A DNA stretch of 64,000 nt from Bdellovibrio svalbardensis (GTDB taxonomy: Bacteria > Bdellovibrionota > Bdellovibrionia > Bdellovibrionales > Bdellovibrionaceae). The notes below the pieces were generated by a model. It was not told the DNA's origin. It saw only the letters and a list, made by a program, of their open reading frames with translations, and made no database searches. Position 1 is the stretch's first letter. Every line of letters begins with the position of its first letter. Shown here one piece after another: positions 53,796 through 62,124 of this stretch. Location: NCBI RefSeq assembly GCF_029531655.1, contig NZ_JANRMI010000003.1, forward strand, positions 1 through 64,000, written 5' to 3'. The position numbers and the translations under genes are program-made.

Positions 53796-54527
53796 TTAAA
53801 ATAAATAAGACAAACCCGCATCAAGGGTCGTTGTGTAAGTAACTCGCTCTTGGAACTGATCAAAAGTCGGCGGTGGTTGTGTTGTTGGTTTCAATTGATT
53901 GTTACCCAAGAATGGAATCGGCGCTTGATTCGCGTACAAGCGAAGGTCAAAGCGCAGCGCCCAATTGCGATTGAAGAAAAACTTTTGCCCTAAACCCAAA
54001 GCAATTGCCGGATACGTCTTATGCTCGTATTGAATCATACCTGCCGAAGCTGAACCGTAAAGCAGTGTATTCAACACCAAGGACTTCGTCAGACTCATTT
54101 TGCCATAGAAAGCCTTGATATTATAATCCAACATATAGCTCGCCAACGGCTGTGGTGCGCGACTGAAATCCAAATTATATTGGCTGTTCAACTGATTCGC
54201 ATAGCTGGAAAGACCCGCGAAATTTTTGGCGTATAAGAAACCCAATGCATGGTCTTCATTGAAATTATAGTAAAACGCCACACCCAGCTTACTGACGTTC
54301 GCTATTGGTTCCGTCATCGCATAGCTATAGAAAATATCCGCATCCCAGCGTTTTGCTGTGACAATATTTCTATTCTTCACACTGACAGATTTATCAAATA
54401 CCGGAAGAACAGACTCCGTCGCCAATTCCTCTTGAGGAAGTTCGACGACATCCGCTGCGAACGCTGTATTGTGTAAGAGGAACGCACAAATAATGACGAT
54501 CCCAGCTTTAAAAACGTTTCTTAGCAT
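53796..54527 (-). CDS. Outer-membrane beta-barrel of the gliding complex (GltA/GltB-like)
   Basis: 243 residues. Signal peptide (about 1-24, cleavage near AFA), short acidic linker, then barrel strands: DADIFYSYAMTEPIANVSKLGVAFYYNF, HALGFLYAKNF, and the final strand TTLDAGLSYLF with the C-terminal Phe recognised by the BAM machinery. It precedes the second barrel and follows kdsC by 3 bases. Confidence 0.82.
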   Translation of the reverse strand: MLRNVFKAGIVIICAFLLHNTAFAADVVELPQEELATESVLPVFDKSVSVKNRNIVTAKRWDADIFYSYAMTEPIANVSKLGVAFYYNFNEDHALGFLYAKNFAGLSSYANQLNSQYNLDFSRAPQPLASYMLDYNIKAFYGKMSLTKSLVLNTLLYGSASAGMIQYEHKTYPAIALGLGQKFFFNRNWALRFDLRLYANQAPIPFLGNNQLKPTTQPPPTFDQFQERVTYTTTLDAGLSYLF

Positions 54528-54530
54528 GAA

Positions 54531-55031
54531 TTACCTACCTGAAAAGGCCCCATGTTTATAGATGTAGTCACAAACTTCTCGGACCGCCCCGCATCCACCA
54601 GGTCGACGAGTCACGTAATCTGCAATTTCCAAAACCTCATCCACGGCTTCTGGCACAGTCGCACCAAAAGCCACTTCTTGAATCATCGGAATGTCAAAAA
54701 TATCGTCGCCGATATAAGCCATTTCCGACGGAGAGATCCCAGATTCCTTTTGTAATTGTAAGAAAGAAGGTTCCTTGTCGAGGGCCCCTTCGTAAAAGAA
54801 TTGAATGCCAAGGTTTTTCACCCGCACTCGAATGTCTTCTGCCTTGGTGCCAGTGATCACTGCCAGAATGTAACCAGCATCAATCAAACGTTTGATACCA
54901 ACGCCATCTCGAATAGAAAAAAAACGGCGCCATTCTTTGCCGTCATACCATAGCCGAGTGTCAGTTAAAACGCCGTCCACATCGAGGACTAACATCTTGA
55001 TATTTTTCAATTTTGAAATTTCTATTCCCAC
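54531..55031 (-). CDS. kdsC: KdsC-type HAD phosphatase (Kdo-8-phosphate phosphatase)
   Basis: Removes phosphate from Kdo-8-P on the route to the LPS inner core. HAD motif I LDVDGVLTD, motif II (TGTKA), a Lys (KEPSF) and motif IV GDDIFDIPMI are visible, and the length and small C0-type cap fit KdsC. The start is uncertain: GTG at 55029-55031 gives about 166 residues like known members; ATG at 54993-54995 is too close to motif I. A hairpin TCCCACAA-TGATT-TTGTGGGA surrounds the GTG. It is the first gene of the gliding operon (3-base gap). Confidence 0.85.
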   Translation of the reverse strand: MGIEISKLKNIKMLVLDVDGVLTDTRLWYDGKEWRRFFSIRDGVGIKRLIDAGYILAVITGTKAEDIRVRVKNLGIQFFYEGALDKEPSFLQLQKESGISPSEMAYIGDDIFDIPMIQEVAFGATVPEAVDEVLEIADYVTRRPGGCGAVREVCDYIYKHGAFSGR

Positions 55032-55188
55032 AAAATCATTGTGGGAAATAATACACAAGGCGGCAAGTGTCCCTCTGTGATACAGGACTTTGGTTGGCCA
55101 AGACTTAGGTCGACTTTCGCAAGAATTATGTTCCAATCACCTCGGAATACACCGATTCGATGAACAGATTAGGTAAAACAGACAAAAA

Positions 55189-55207
55189 TGGCTTTAGATA
55201 ATAGCCA
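55189..55207 (-). terminator. Terminator of the coiled-coil protein gene
   Basis: On the minus strand TGGCT-ATTATCTAA-AGCCA is followed by TTTTTG. It lies 20 bases past the stop at 55227 and separates that gene from the kdsC-glt operon. Confidence 0.6.
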
Positions 55208-55226
55208 CATTGAATTTTCTTAAGTT

Positions 55227-55634
55227 CTATTTTGAATTCCGAGACTTCAATTCGGTTTCCAACTGAGTGACCCTTTTCTCAAGCTGCTGGATGCGCTCGT
55301 TCGTTTGATCTGACTTGGAGTCTCCGGCCAAAATTCCAACACCGAGCTCAGCACGCTGCAAATTCAGACTTTGCAATACAGCGACATCTTCCTCGCTCAC
55401 TTGGCCAGTTTTTTCGTATTGTTTTTTCATGCGCAAATCCTGCTCATGAATCTGCCGGCTGATTTGAGTCACCTTGTGCAGGTTTTGATAGCTCTTTTTA
55501 AGCTTTGCCAAATTAGGTGGAAACTCCCCGGTTAGGACCGAGTAACCAGCAACGAACAGAACTATGGAAACAATCAGACTGGTTAAGATGGAATTAGCGA
55601 TCTTGCCTAACAGCTCTACAAAGGAATTCGTCAT
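55227..55634 (-). CDS. Small membrane protein with C-terminal coiled-coil, about 135 aa
   Basis: ATG at 55632-55634 (GAGTGAG upstream) is the likely start; the frame runs further but through the preceding terminator. One transmembrane helix (about 14-34, ILTSLIVSIVLFVAGYSVL) is followed by a basic segment and a coiled-coil at the C-terminus (QTNERIQQLEKRVTQLETEL). Function unknown. It is a monocistronic gene between two terminators. Confidence 0.65.
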   Translation of the reverse strand: MTNSFVELLGKIANSILTSLIVSIVLFVAGYSVLTGEFPPNLAKLKKSYQNLHKVTQISRQIHEQDLRMKKQYEKTGQVSEEDVAVLQSLNLQRAELGVGILAGDSKSDQTNERIQQLEKRVTQLETELKSRNSK

Positions 55635-55720
55635 TTTGTGCTCACTCGCTTTCGAAGGAAGATAGTGACACTTTAGCATGGCCAAAGAAAAAGGCCACTC
55701 GCAAGTCTTTACGGATCGCC

Positions 55721-55755
55721 AAAAAAATAAAAAGCCCCGATCTTGCGATCGAGGC
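55721..55755 (-). terminator. Terminator of the 55786-56997 gene
   Basis: On the minus strand GCCTCGATC-GCAA-GATCGGGGC (9-bp stem with one wobble pair) is followed by TTTTTATTTTTTT. Strong intrinsic terminator 31 bases past the stop. Confidence 0.92.
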
Positions 55756-55785
55756 TTCATAACAATAGAGATTTTTAGAAACAAA

Positions 55786-56997
55786 TTATCTTTTAGCTGC
55801 AAGCTCAGCTTGAAGAAGTTTGTAACCTTTCAAGTAAGCTACGTACTCATTAGCCATCGTCGTAGTCTTGTTCGATGTACGCAAGTTTTGAACTTCGCAT
55901 GAACCAGATTTCAACAAGTTAACAAGTGGGATGCGTTCACAAGTAAACTTCGCTTGGCAACCTTTGAAGTCACATTGCAAAGACTTCGCACCGTATGGAT
56001 CGTATTCCATTTTGCCAGTTGCAGCTGCGTTTTCAAGGGCCGCACGGCACTCGTCACGCTTGTTTGCAGGGCAAAGGTAATCCAACACAACGTCTTTGTA
56101 GTCTTCCAAAGAAGAGTTCTCACGAAGTGCCTTTACAGAGATATAAGATAGTGCTGCGCGAGCCATTGTCTTGAAACATCTGTCTTGCGTAATAGAGTTG
56201 TTCACGCAAAGCCATTTGTAGAAACCAAGACCGCCTTCGTTGAATGAACCCCAGAATCCGTGATAAGCAAAGTTATCCGGGAACAGGCGAGAACATCCAC
56301 CAGCATAACAGCCAATGTTCTTTTCGAAACTTTGTCTGTTCACTTTTACTTTTGCAGAGTCTTTAGGTTTACGATCGTCATCGTTATGGAAGCCTTTGTT
56401 GTCATACAAGTATTGGAAGTCTGTACCTGTGAAAGAACCCGCTACAGGAATACCCCATTGGAATGAGAAGATACCTGCAAGGAACTGCGCGCTGTTGCAA
56501 CCATGAAGGAATGCATAAGCATCACTCGTAAAGTGACTCGCAAGTTTCTCGTAGCCGTCAGCTTTTGGATCCAAACGATTCAACTTTCCGTCAAGGATCA
56601 CACCGTAGTAAGCAACACTGTGTGAGAAAACATCCACTGACGCAATTTTACTGAATGAACTCATTTCGTTGAATACGTCTTTTGACCTAAATGATTTGCC
56701 CTTTTCAGTGATGTTGGCAAAACCAAAGTTCTTAAGATCTTCAATGTCTTGGTCTTTTCCAGTTTCATTCACTGAAATCAAATAGACCTGTTCGTTCGGA
56801 TAAAGTTCATTGTACTTTTTGGCTTGAGCGGCTGCCGCTTCTGTCAAAGCATTACCCAAGTCAGTTCCATTACCCACGATCAAAATATGTGTGCGCGTAT
56901 TTGGGTCGACTGTTTTTGGTGCCGCAGTAGCGGTGATATAGGCAAACGCCGGCGCCGCTACAAACATTGAAATCAATGAGGTTAAAAGATATTTCAT
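55786..56997 (-). CDS. Secreted protein with caspase-like His/Cys arrangement
   Basis: 403 residues with a signal peptide (1-19). Residues about 35-190 form an alpha/beta pattern: THILIVGNGTDLG, QVYLISVNETG, then VDVFSHSVAYYG (H126) and YAFLHGCNSAQF (C167) followed by WGIPVAGSFTGTDF. A strand ending in a His after Ser-type residues and a second ending in Gly-Cys is the arrangement of clan CD cysteine peptidases (caspase, CHAT, clostripain). The C-terminal half has many Cys. I do not know the exact family. It is downstream of a small secreted-protein gene (57010). Confidence 0.65.
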   Translation of the reverse strand: MKYLLTSLISMFVAAPAFAYITATAAPKTVDPNTRTHILIVGNGTDLGNALTEAAAAQAKKYNELYPNEQVYLISVNETGKDQDIEDLKNFGFANITEKGKSFRSKDVFNEMSSFSKIASVDVFSHSVAYYGVILDGKLNRLDPKADGYEKLASHFTSDAYAFLHGCNSAQFLAGIFSFQWGIPVAGSFTGTDFQYLYDNKGFHNDDDRKPKDSAKVKVNRQSFEKNIGCYAGGCSRLFPDNFAYHGFWGSFNEGGLGFYKWLCVNNSITQDRCFKTMARAALSYISVKALRENSSLEDYKDVVLDYLCPANKRDECRAALENAAATGKMEYDPYGAKSLQCDFKGCQAKFTCERIPLVNLLKSGSCEVQNLRTSNKTTTMANEYVAYLKGYKLLQAELAAKR

Positions 56998-57009
56998 AAA
57001 AAATAGTCC

Positions 57010-57339
57010 TTATTGTTGTTGAGAAGCTAGAATTTCGATGATTTGCGCATCGGAAAGATCTTTGGCACTTTCATCATGTTGACGAACGATCGAGATCGAT
57101 TGTTGAAGAACAACTGAAATCTTTCCGTTTTCTCCAGACAATACGCGACTCAAAGCCTCTTGGCGTCCCATATCAAGGATCAACTTCTGGCACGTGTAAT
57201 CTTCCATGCTACATTCAACTTTAGAATAAGATGAAGAAGACACACTCTCAGTAACTTTCGTAGTTACGGATTTATTCGCAGCCAATGCAGAGTGAGCGGC
57301 ACCGATCATAACTAGAGACAACAATAATACTTTTTTCAC
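57010..57339 (-). CDS. Small secreted protein, 109 aa
   Basis: GTG start with a near-perfect AGGAGG. Signal peptide 1-20, then a Ser/Thr-rich segment and a helical C-terminal part with two Cys (VECSMEDYTCQK) and DLSDAQIIEILASQQQ. Unknown family. It starts the operon with the caspase-like protein (12 bases apart), so it could be an inhibitor or chaperone of that protein; this is inference from position. Confidence 0.68.
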   Translation of the reverse strand: MKKVLLLSLVMIGAAHSALAANKSVTTKVTESVSSSSYSKVECSMEDYTCQKLILDMGRQEALSRVLSGENGKISVVLQQSISIVRQHDESAKDLSDAQIIEILASQQQ

Positions 57340-57517
57340 AAAAACCTCCTAATGTTATGATGACCATAAAGCAATGCGTGTGCCCGCCCAGAACCTATAG
57401 ATTCATTTTGAGACAGGGATTCCCAGAAAAAGACAACAATTGCAGTCACTTTGTCTTCCGGTTAGACACCTAAAATCCCTCCAAAAGCGCTTTATCTTAT
57501 ATAGAGGGGTGTGATCT

Positions 57518-59452
57518 TTGCTCTGTAAACCAGTTATGAAGAAGCACTTATATCTATATATAGTCTCAAGTCTCATTTCAGGCCTGTTTGCTTCCGTAGG
57601 TTTAGCGATGCCTCGCTTTACTATTGAAGGAAGTACGCTGACTTCAGCCCAAAAGACTCAGATCGCTGGTCAATTCGTCAGCGCTTATGAGCTGCTTCCT
57701 CCGATAATGAGAATTCGCCTTGAAGGACGAATCAAATTCGATCACTACCAGCTGAAAGCCATCCCGATGGAGGCCCATGTCGCGGGCGAAGTGAACAAGG
57801 ACGGGATCATTCAGATCAACAGCAATCTTCTTAATAAGCCAGAGCTGGTGACACGCATTTTAGTGCATGAACTTTCACATGTTTACGACTTCCTCAAAGT
57901 CATTCCCCAGGATATCCGCAGTCAAATCAGAGATTGCGAGATCTGGAAAGACCACTATCGCGATTACGGTGTGCCGGACTCCTGTGAACTGTATCAGAAG
58001 ACCCGAACGACAGTTTCAACAATGCCAGATTTCTTAGATGCCGCCGGTTGGTATCAAACACTCAATGGCAAAGGCCTGCGCATTGATAACACTACGTTTG
58101 GCTTCAGATCACCAGATCCTTACGAAGCGACCAATCCCAAAGAAATGTTCGCGGTGAACATGGAGTACTTCCTCACGGATCGTGAGTACCAATGTCGTCG
58201 TCCTTCTTTATATAGATACTTGGCTAAGCACTTTAGCTATCAGCCTTTTGGCGAACAAGCCTGCCCGAAGACTTTGGCCTTTGTCGACCCTCAGTTTGAT
58301 AAGGCTCAACAGGCGATTCGGGTCATTAATCCCAACAGAGTCTATGCAATTCACTATCTTTTAGCCGGGTCCGGCGAAGGAATCATGAGTGCCTTTGGTC
58401 ATTCCATGGTTCGTGTGATTATGTGCGCACCGGAGCGTACGACTGTGGGACCTGAATGTCTTAAAGACATTCAGCACCATATCGTCTTGTCATTCCGTGC
58501 TTTCGTAGACTCTCCGCAAATCAATGGCTGGGCCGGTCTTACTGGTGCCTATGCAAGTCGTTTGTTCTTCATTCCGTTCCCACAAATTATAAATGAATAC
58601 AATATCTCTGAACTCCGCGATCTGTTCAGCTATCCGCTGGCTCTTTCGCGCGAGCAGATCCAGTCTTTCTTGGAACGCGCCGTGGAAACCCACTGGTCTT
58701 ACAACAGCAATTATTATTTCCTCAGTAACAACTGTGCTGTCGAAATCATGAATCTCTTTAAAGCAGGTATTGCAAATCCATCTCTTATGAACTCTCGCGA
58801 ACAGACTCCAAAAAGTGTTTTGTTCGAACTTAAAAGAAAAAATATGATTTCTAATGAAGTCGACTTTGAAAATTTGGAAAATGCCAAAGAGCGTGGTTAC
58901 TATTTCACTTCATATGAAAAAACGCTCGATCAAGCGTTAAGTGTCATTCGCACGCTGTCTGGACAAAAATATTCCATCAAAAAATGGGCTGAAATGGATC
59001 CGGAAGAGCGTCGCGCGCTCTATGGCAGTGTCCGATTTGGTGATTCGGGATCTTACAGAAAGTGGTCGGCTGCGTTCCTTTTCCTGGAGAGATACCTTGA
59101 GAAACAAGTGACTCAAAGCACTTACAATCGCTTCCTGCAAGGTGACATCGATCAAAAATCTGAAGCAGGTCAACAAACCAAAAAGTACGTGGATAGCATA
59201 CTAAAAATATTTACTTTCGACCAAGAGTTGACGGGCCCCTCAAGTCTTGTCAAAGCGGGATATGGTATTCCGTCACAGCCCGAACTTTCTCAAGTCCAAG
59301 AATATCTCTATAAAATTAAAGAAAGACGCGATCAGAATCTCTCGCAAGTTGATTTGCTCCTTAAGAAGTTGATTCAACTTTATGGCGCAGATGAAATTGA
59401 ACAAACTCGGGCGAATATCGCAATGTTTGCTCAAGGAATGAAAGTGAACTAA
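57518..59452 (+). CDS. DUF4105 protein with an N-terminal zincin-like HExxH
   Basis: 644 residues. TTG at 57518 has GAGGGG 8 bases upstream. Signal peptide to about residue 30. An N-terminal domain carries HELSH (H117, E118, H121), the zinc-protease motif, and a conserved Glu-rich follow-up (KEMFAVNMEYFLTD). The central DUF4105 domain (about 270-420) shows FGHSMVRV (H295) and SNNCAVEI (C406), the His/Cys pair of the Lnb-type lipoprotein N-acyltransferase group. The rest is helical. Two catalytic modules in one secreted protein is unusual. Its stop overlaps the next gene's stop tail to tail. Confidence 0.82.
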   Translation: MLCKPVMKKHLYLYIVSSLISGLFASVGLAMPRFTIEGSTLTSAQKTQIAGQFVSAYELLPPIMRIRLEGRIKFDHYQLKAIPMEAHVAGEVNKDGIIQINSNLLNKPELVTRILVHELSHVYDFLKVIPQDIRSQIRDCEIWKDHYRDYGVPDSCELYQKTRTTVSTMPDFLDAAGWYQTLNGKGLRIDNTTFGFRSPDPYEATNPKEMFAVNMEYFLTDREYQCRRPSLYRYLAKHFSYQPFGEQACPKTLAFVDPQFDKAQQAIRVINPNRVYAIHYLLAGSGEGIMSAFGHSMVRVIMCAPERTTVGPECLKDIQHHIVLSFRAFVDSPQINGWAGLTGAYASRLFFIPFPQIINEYNISELRDLFSYPLALSREQIQSFLERAVETHWSYNSNYYFLSNNCAVEIMNLFKAGIANPSLMNSREQTPKSVLFELKRKNMISNEVDFENLENAKERGYYFTSYEKTLDQALSVIRTLSGQKYSIKKWAEMDPEERRALYGSVRFGDSGSYRKWSAAFLFLERYLEKQVTQSTYNRFLQGDIDQKSEAGQQTKKYVDSILKIFTFDQELTGPSSLVKAGYGIPSQPELSQVQEYLYKIKERRDQNLSQVDLLLKKLIQLYGADEIEQTRANIAMFAQGMKVN

Positions 59453-59988
59453 CGAATATACACAGCCTCAATCACTCCAGTCGGAAAAGATTGGGTGCTG
59501 TGCAATTTCCATGAGGTCATTTTGGCAGGATGAGGATTCAAAGAAGTCCCCTCCCCCAGCATCACCGGAATATAGAACAATCTCATTTCATCGATAAGAT
59601 CCGCCGAAAGAAGCGCCGAAACCAATAAGCCACCACCAACAATCCAAATATTCCCCTGGGACTCTGCTTTTAGTTTCCGAACCAAAAGGTGGGGCTCTTC
59701 AGAGGTCACTTTTCCATTTTTTGGAGCGGGCAGGTTTCGCTTTGAGATAATGAAAGCTTTCTTATCAGAATAGGGATAGGGAACTCCCGCTTTGTCAAAC
59801 CACTCATAGGTCTTTGACCCCATAACGACAGTTTCGATATCTTTTACGAAAGCCTCATAACCATGATCTTGGGGTGTTCCATCCGGATTCTTGTCAAAAG
59901 AATATAGCCACTCGACCGATCCATCCTTTGTGGCAATCTGCCCATCAAGACTTGTCGCAATATAAAGAATCGTCTTTGCCATCCTCAC
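59449..59988 (-). CDS. RibD-C / dihydrofolate-reductase-like protein
   Basis: 179-residue member of the RibD C-terminal family: KTILYIATSLDGQIATKDGSVEWL at the start, VMGSKTYEWF, and the NADPH loop IWIVGGGLLVSALL. Such proteins reduce pterin- or pyrimidine-like substrates; the exact one is unknown. It stands alone, divergent from the asparaginase gene, and shares four bases with the convergent gene end at 59452. Confidence 0.88.
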   Translation of the reverse strand: MRMAKTILYIATSLDGQIATKDGSVEWLYSFDKNPDGTPQDHGYEAFVKDIETVVMGSKTYEWFDKAGVPYPYSDKKAFIISKRNLPAPKNGKVTSEEPHLLVRKLKAESQGNIWIVGGGLLVSALLSADLIDEMRLFYIPVMLGEGTSLNPHPAKMTSWKLHSTQSFPTGVIEAVYIR

Positions 59989-60013
59989 TCCCCCACATTA
60001 GGATTCTGAAGAC

Positions 60014-60532
60014 ATGAGCACCTCAATTCAAGACGTAATTATTATTACTACCGGTGGAACGATCGAGAAAACTTATGACGAGTTCGATGGTTCTTTACAA
60101 AATCGCGGCACCAGCATCAAGAATCGCATTTTAACCAAGATGCGTTTGCCATATACCAATATTTCCGTCAGCCCTTTGATGAGCAAAGATTCGCTTTTTA
60201 TGGACGACGTCGATCGCGAATCGATTGCCTCTTGCATTCAAGATCACATGTCTCACAACTGTCCGATTGTAGTTTTACACGGAACAGACACGATGAGCCT
60301 AACTGCAGAACATTGCTATAAAACTCTTCCAGCTCCTAAAGTGGCCGTCGTTTTCACCGGCGCGATGATTCCAATGGGCTTCGATGACAGCGATGCTGCT
60401 CAAAACGTCACTGAAGCATTGCTGGCCGCAAAACTTCTTGCGCCAGGATTTTACATCTCATTCCACAACCAGGTTTTCGCACTCCCTAACGTTCGCAAGA
60501 ACAAAGAAAAGGGCACCTTCGAGAGTTACTAA
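60014..60532 (+). CDS. Single-domain asparaginase-like protein
   Basis: 172 residues, half the size of type I/II asparaginases (about 330). It holds the N-terminal domain with both catalytic threonine motifs: TTGGTIEKT (12-20) and HGTDTM (89-94), and VVFTGAMIPMG. The stop is followed by no continuation of the C-terminal domain in any frame, and the end is clean (EKGTFESY), so it looks like a natural one-domain form, not a frameshift. Activity towards asparagine is likely but unproven. Confidence 0.85.
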   Translation: MSTSIQDVIIITTGGTIEKTYDEFDGSLQNRGTSIKNRILTKMRLPYTNISVSPLMSKDSLFMDDVDRESIASCIQDHMSHNCPIVVLHGTDTMSLTAEHCYKTLPAPKVAVVFTGAMIPMGFDDSDAAQNVTEALLAAKLLAPGFYISFHNQVFALPNVRKNKEKGTFESY

Positions 60533-60617
60533 AAGCTCTCTGCAAGAATTGAATATAAGAGTGTAATTAGACCATCGTCTAGTTGTCCCCTCATCCGCAG
60601 AAACCGAAAAGATATTT

Positions 60618-61520
60618 GTGAAAGTATCTTTAATTTCGCTCATTTTATTGTTTTCGCTACCAGGAGTGACCTCTTATTACGTCCCCAATTACTCCTATCC
60701 GACTAAAGAAAAGATCGAAATTGATGCGGACCTTTTGGGTCAATGCCTTGCCATAGAAACTATCAATTTCAACCCTCAATTTCCCATTAAATTCAACATC
60801 TCGAAGGGTGCTTGTGCATCTAACTTTGATTCTGACCAGTTCATAGACTACTTAGCTGCATTCCCGAATCGACACTGCGACTATAAAACTGGCTACGAGT
60901 CTATTCTTCGCGATTGGATTCTAAACCAAAAAGACAACTCCATTGATCCAGTCATGCTATTTCGGCAATCAATTAAACTAAACTCTGGTGACCCATGGGC
61001 GGCAACACTCACCATACATCAGCTACTTAGAAATGAAGCTCGTTGGGCTGAAAAGAAATTCTACACATATAAATCCAACGAAGAAAAGGAACATCAGTTC
61101 TTTAATAAGATGATCGATATTCGCGGAGACCTTTCTGAGCTCGGTGGAGACAATGCTGGAGATCACGAAGGGACGTGGTACCGCATATGGGGCATTATGC
61201 TTTATCGTTTTCAATTGAGCGGCTCAAATGTTGAAAAAATTGATACTTCAAAAATTTCAGAATGCATGAACATTCCCAGAACAAGTTTAAAAAGACTTCT
61301 TTCAGATTTAAAAAGTTCTTCAATTGCGATCGCAGCAGAGGGCGTAAAGCTGCTTGGTGCAACAGAGGGTGAAAAAGATTGGCGTAAGATTGAGATCAAT
61401 CGCAAAGGGTCTCAAGCCGCCAGCTCTTTTATCAAAGCCGCAACATATCTCAAAGACACTCGCACTGATCCGGATCTCTTGGAGAGATGCAGCAAAAGGC
61501 AATATCTCAAAACTCGCTAG
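60618..61520 (+). CDS. Unknown exported protein, 300 aa
   Basis: GTG start; no clear ribosome-binding site. Signal peptide (SLISLILLFSLPGVTS), then a mostly helical mature part with several Cys (GQCLAIE, KGACASN, NRHCDYK, SECMNI, LERCSK) and aromatic clusters. I do not recognise a family. It follows the asparaginase by 85 bases and overlaps the convergent TonB-like gene by 4. Confidence 0.65.
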   Translation: MKVSLISLILLFSLPGVTSYYVPNYSYPTKEKIEIDADLLGQCLAIETINFNPQFPIKFNISKGACASNFDSDQFIDYLAAFPNRHCDYKTGYESILRDWILNQKDNSIDPVMLFRQSIKLNSGDPWAATLTIHQLLRNEARWAEKKFYTYKSNEEKEHQFFNKMIDIRGDLSELGGDNAGDHEGTWYRIWGIMLYRFQLSGSNVEKIDTSKISECMNIPRTSLKRLLSDLKSSSIAIAAEGVKLLGATEGEKDWRKIEINRKGSQAASSFIKAATYLKDTRTDPDLLERCSKRQYLKTR

Positions 61521-62119
61521 TTGAGGGAATACTCGATGGGTATTTCAAAGTAGGTCTCTTTGAAGCTTTGCGGAAGTGGCTTGTAGTGTTTAATTCCAGA
61601 AATCAATTCTTTAGCCGCCAGATTCAGGCGCTCAAATTTACTTGGAGTTTTTAAACTAACTTCCACGATGGAACCATCACGTTGAATTGTAAAGGCGACG
61701 ATGATTTTCCCCGTTTCACGCAACTGTTTCGAAACCGGAGGATAGATCTTGCGACCTTCAATCAGGACTTGCAGCTCATACAGATAACGATCCCTCTCTG
61801 TCGCGTCGGAACCGCTCGCCTGCCCAAGCTCACCCGCTGATTGTGTTCCCTCTTTAAGACCCACTTCATTTTGCTTCGACAAACTCGTCGGCGCAGGCTG
61901 TGACTGTTGAGTTTCTATCTTTTGATTTACAGGCCGTGTTTGAGCTGTCGCAATTATTTTGGCAGGGGTGGCAAGGCCCACCTCGAACAGCATAGGATCA
62001 CTTCTTTTGTCGACCCCAGACGGAGCCACCACAGGCTTTCCGGTCAGCAGCACAAGAATAACAAATGCTCCCAAGTGCAATGCGAGGGATAATAAATATG
62101 AAATCCATTGCCGCTTCAT
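61517..62119 (-). CDS. TonB-like energy-transducing protein
   Basis: 200 residues with one N-terminal transmembrane helix (about 8-26), a Gln/Pro/Thr-rich periplasmic spacer and a C-terminal TonB-type domain (YPPVSKQLRETGKIIVAFTIQRDGSIVEVSLKTPSKFERLNLAA). No receptor or ExbBD genes are adjacent. It follows kdsD by 5 bases and is probably co-transcribed with pyrG and kdsD. Confidence 0.85.
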   Translation of the reverse strand: MKRQWISYLLSLALHLGAFVILVLLTGKPVVAPSGVDKRSDPMLFEVGLATPAKIIATAQTRPVNQKIETQQSQPAPTSLSKQNEVGLKEGTQSAGELGQASGSDATERDRYLYELQVLIEGRKIYPPVSKQLRETGKIIVAFTIQRDGSIVEVSLKTPSKFERLNLAAKELISGIKHYKPLPQSFKETYFEIPIEYSLN

Positions 62120-62124
62120 TGATT

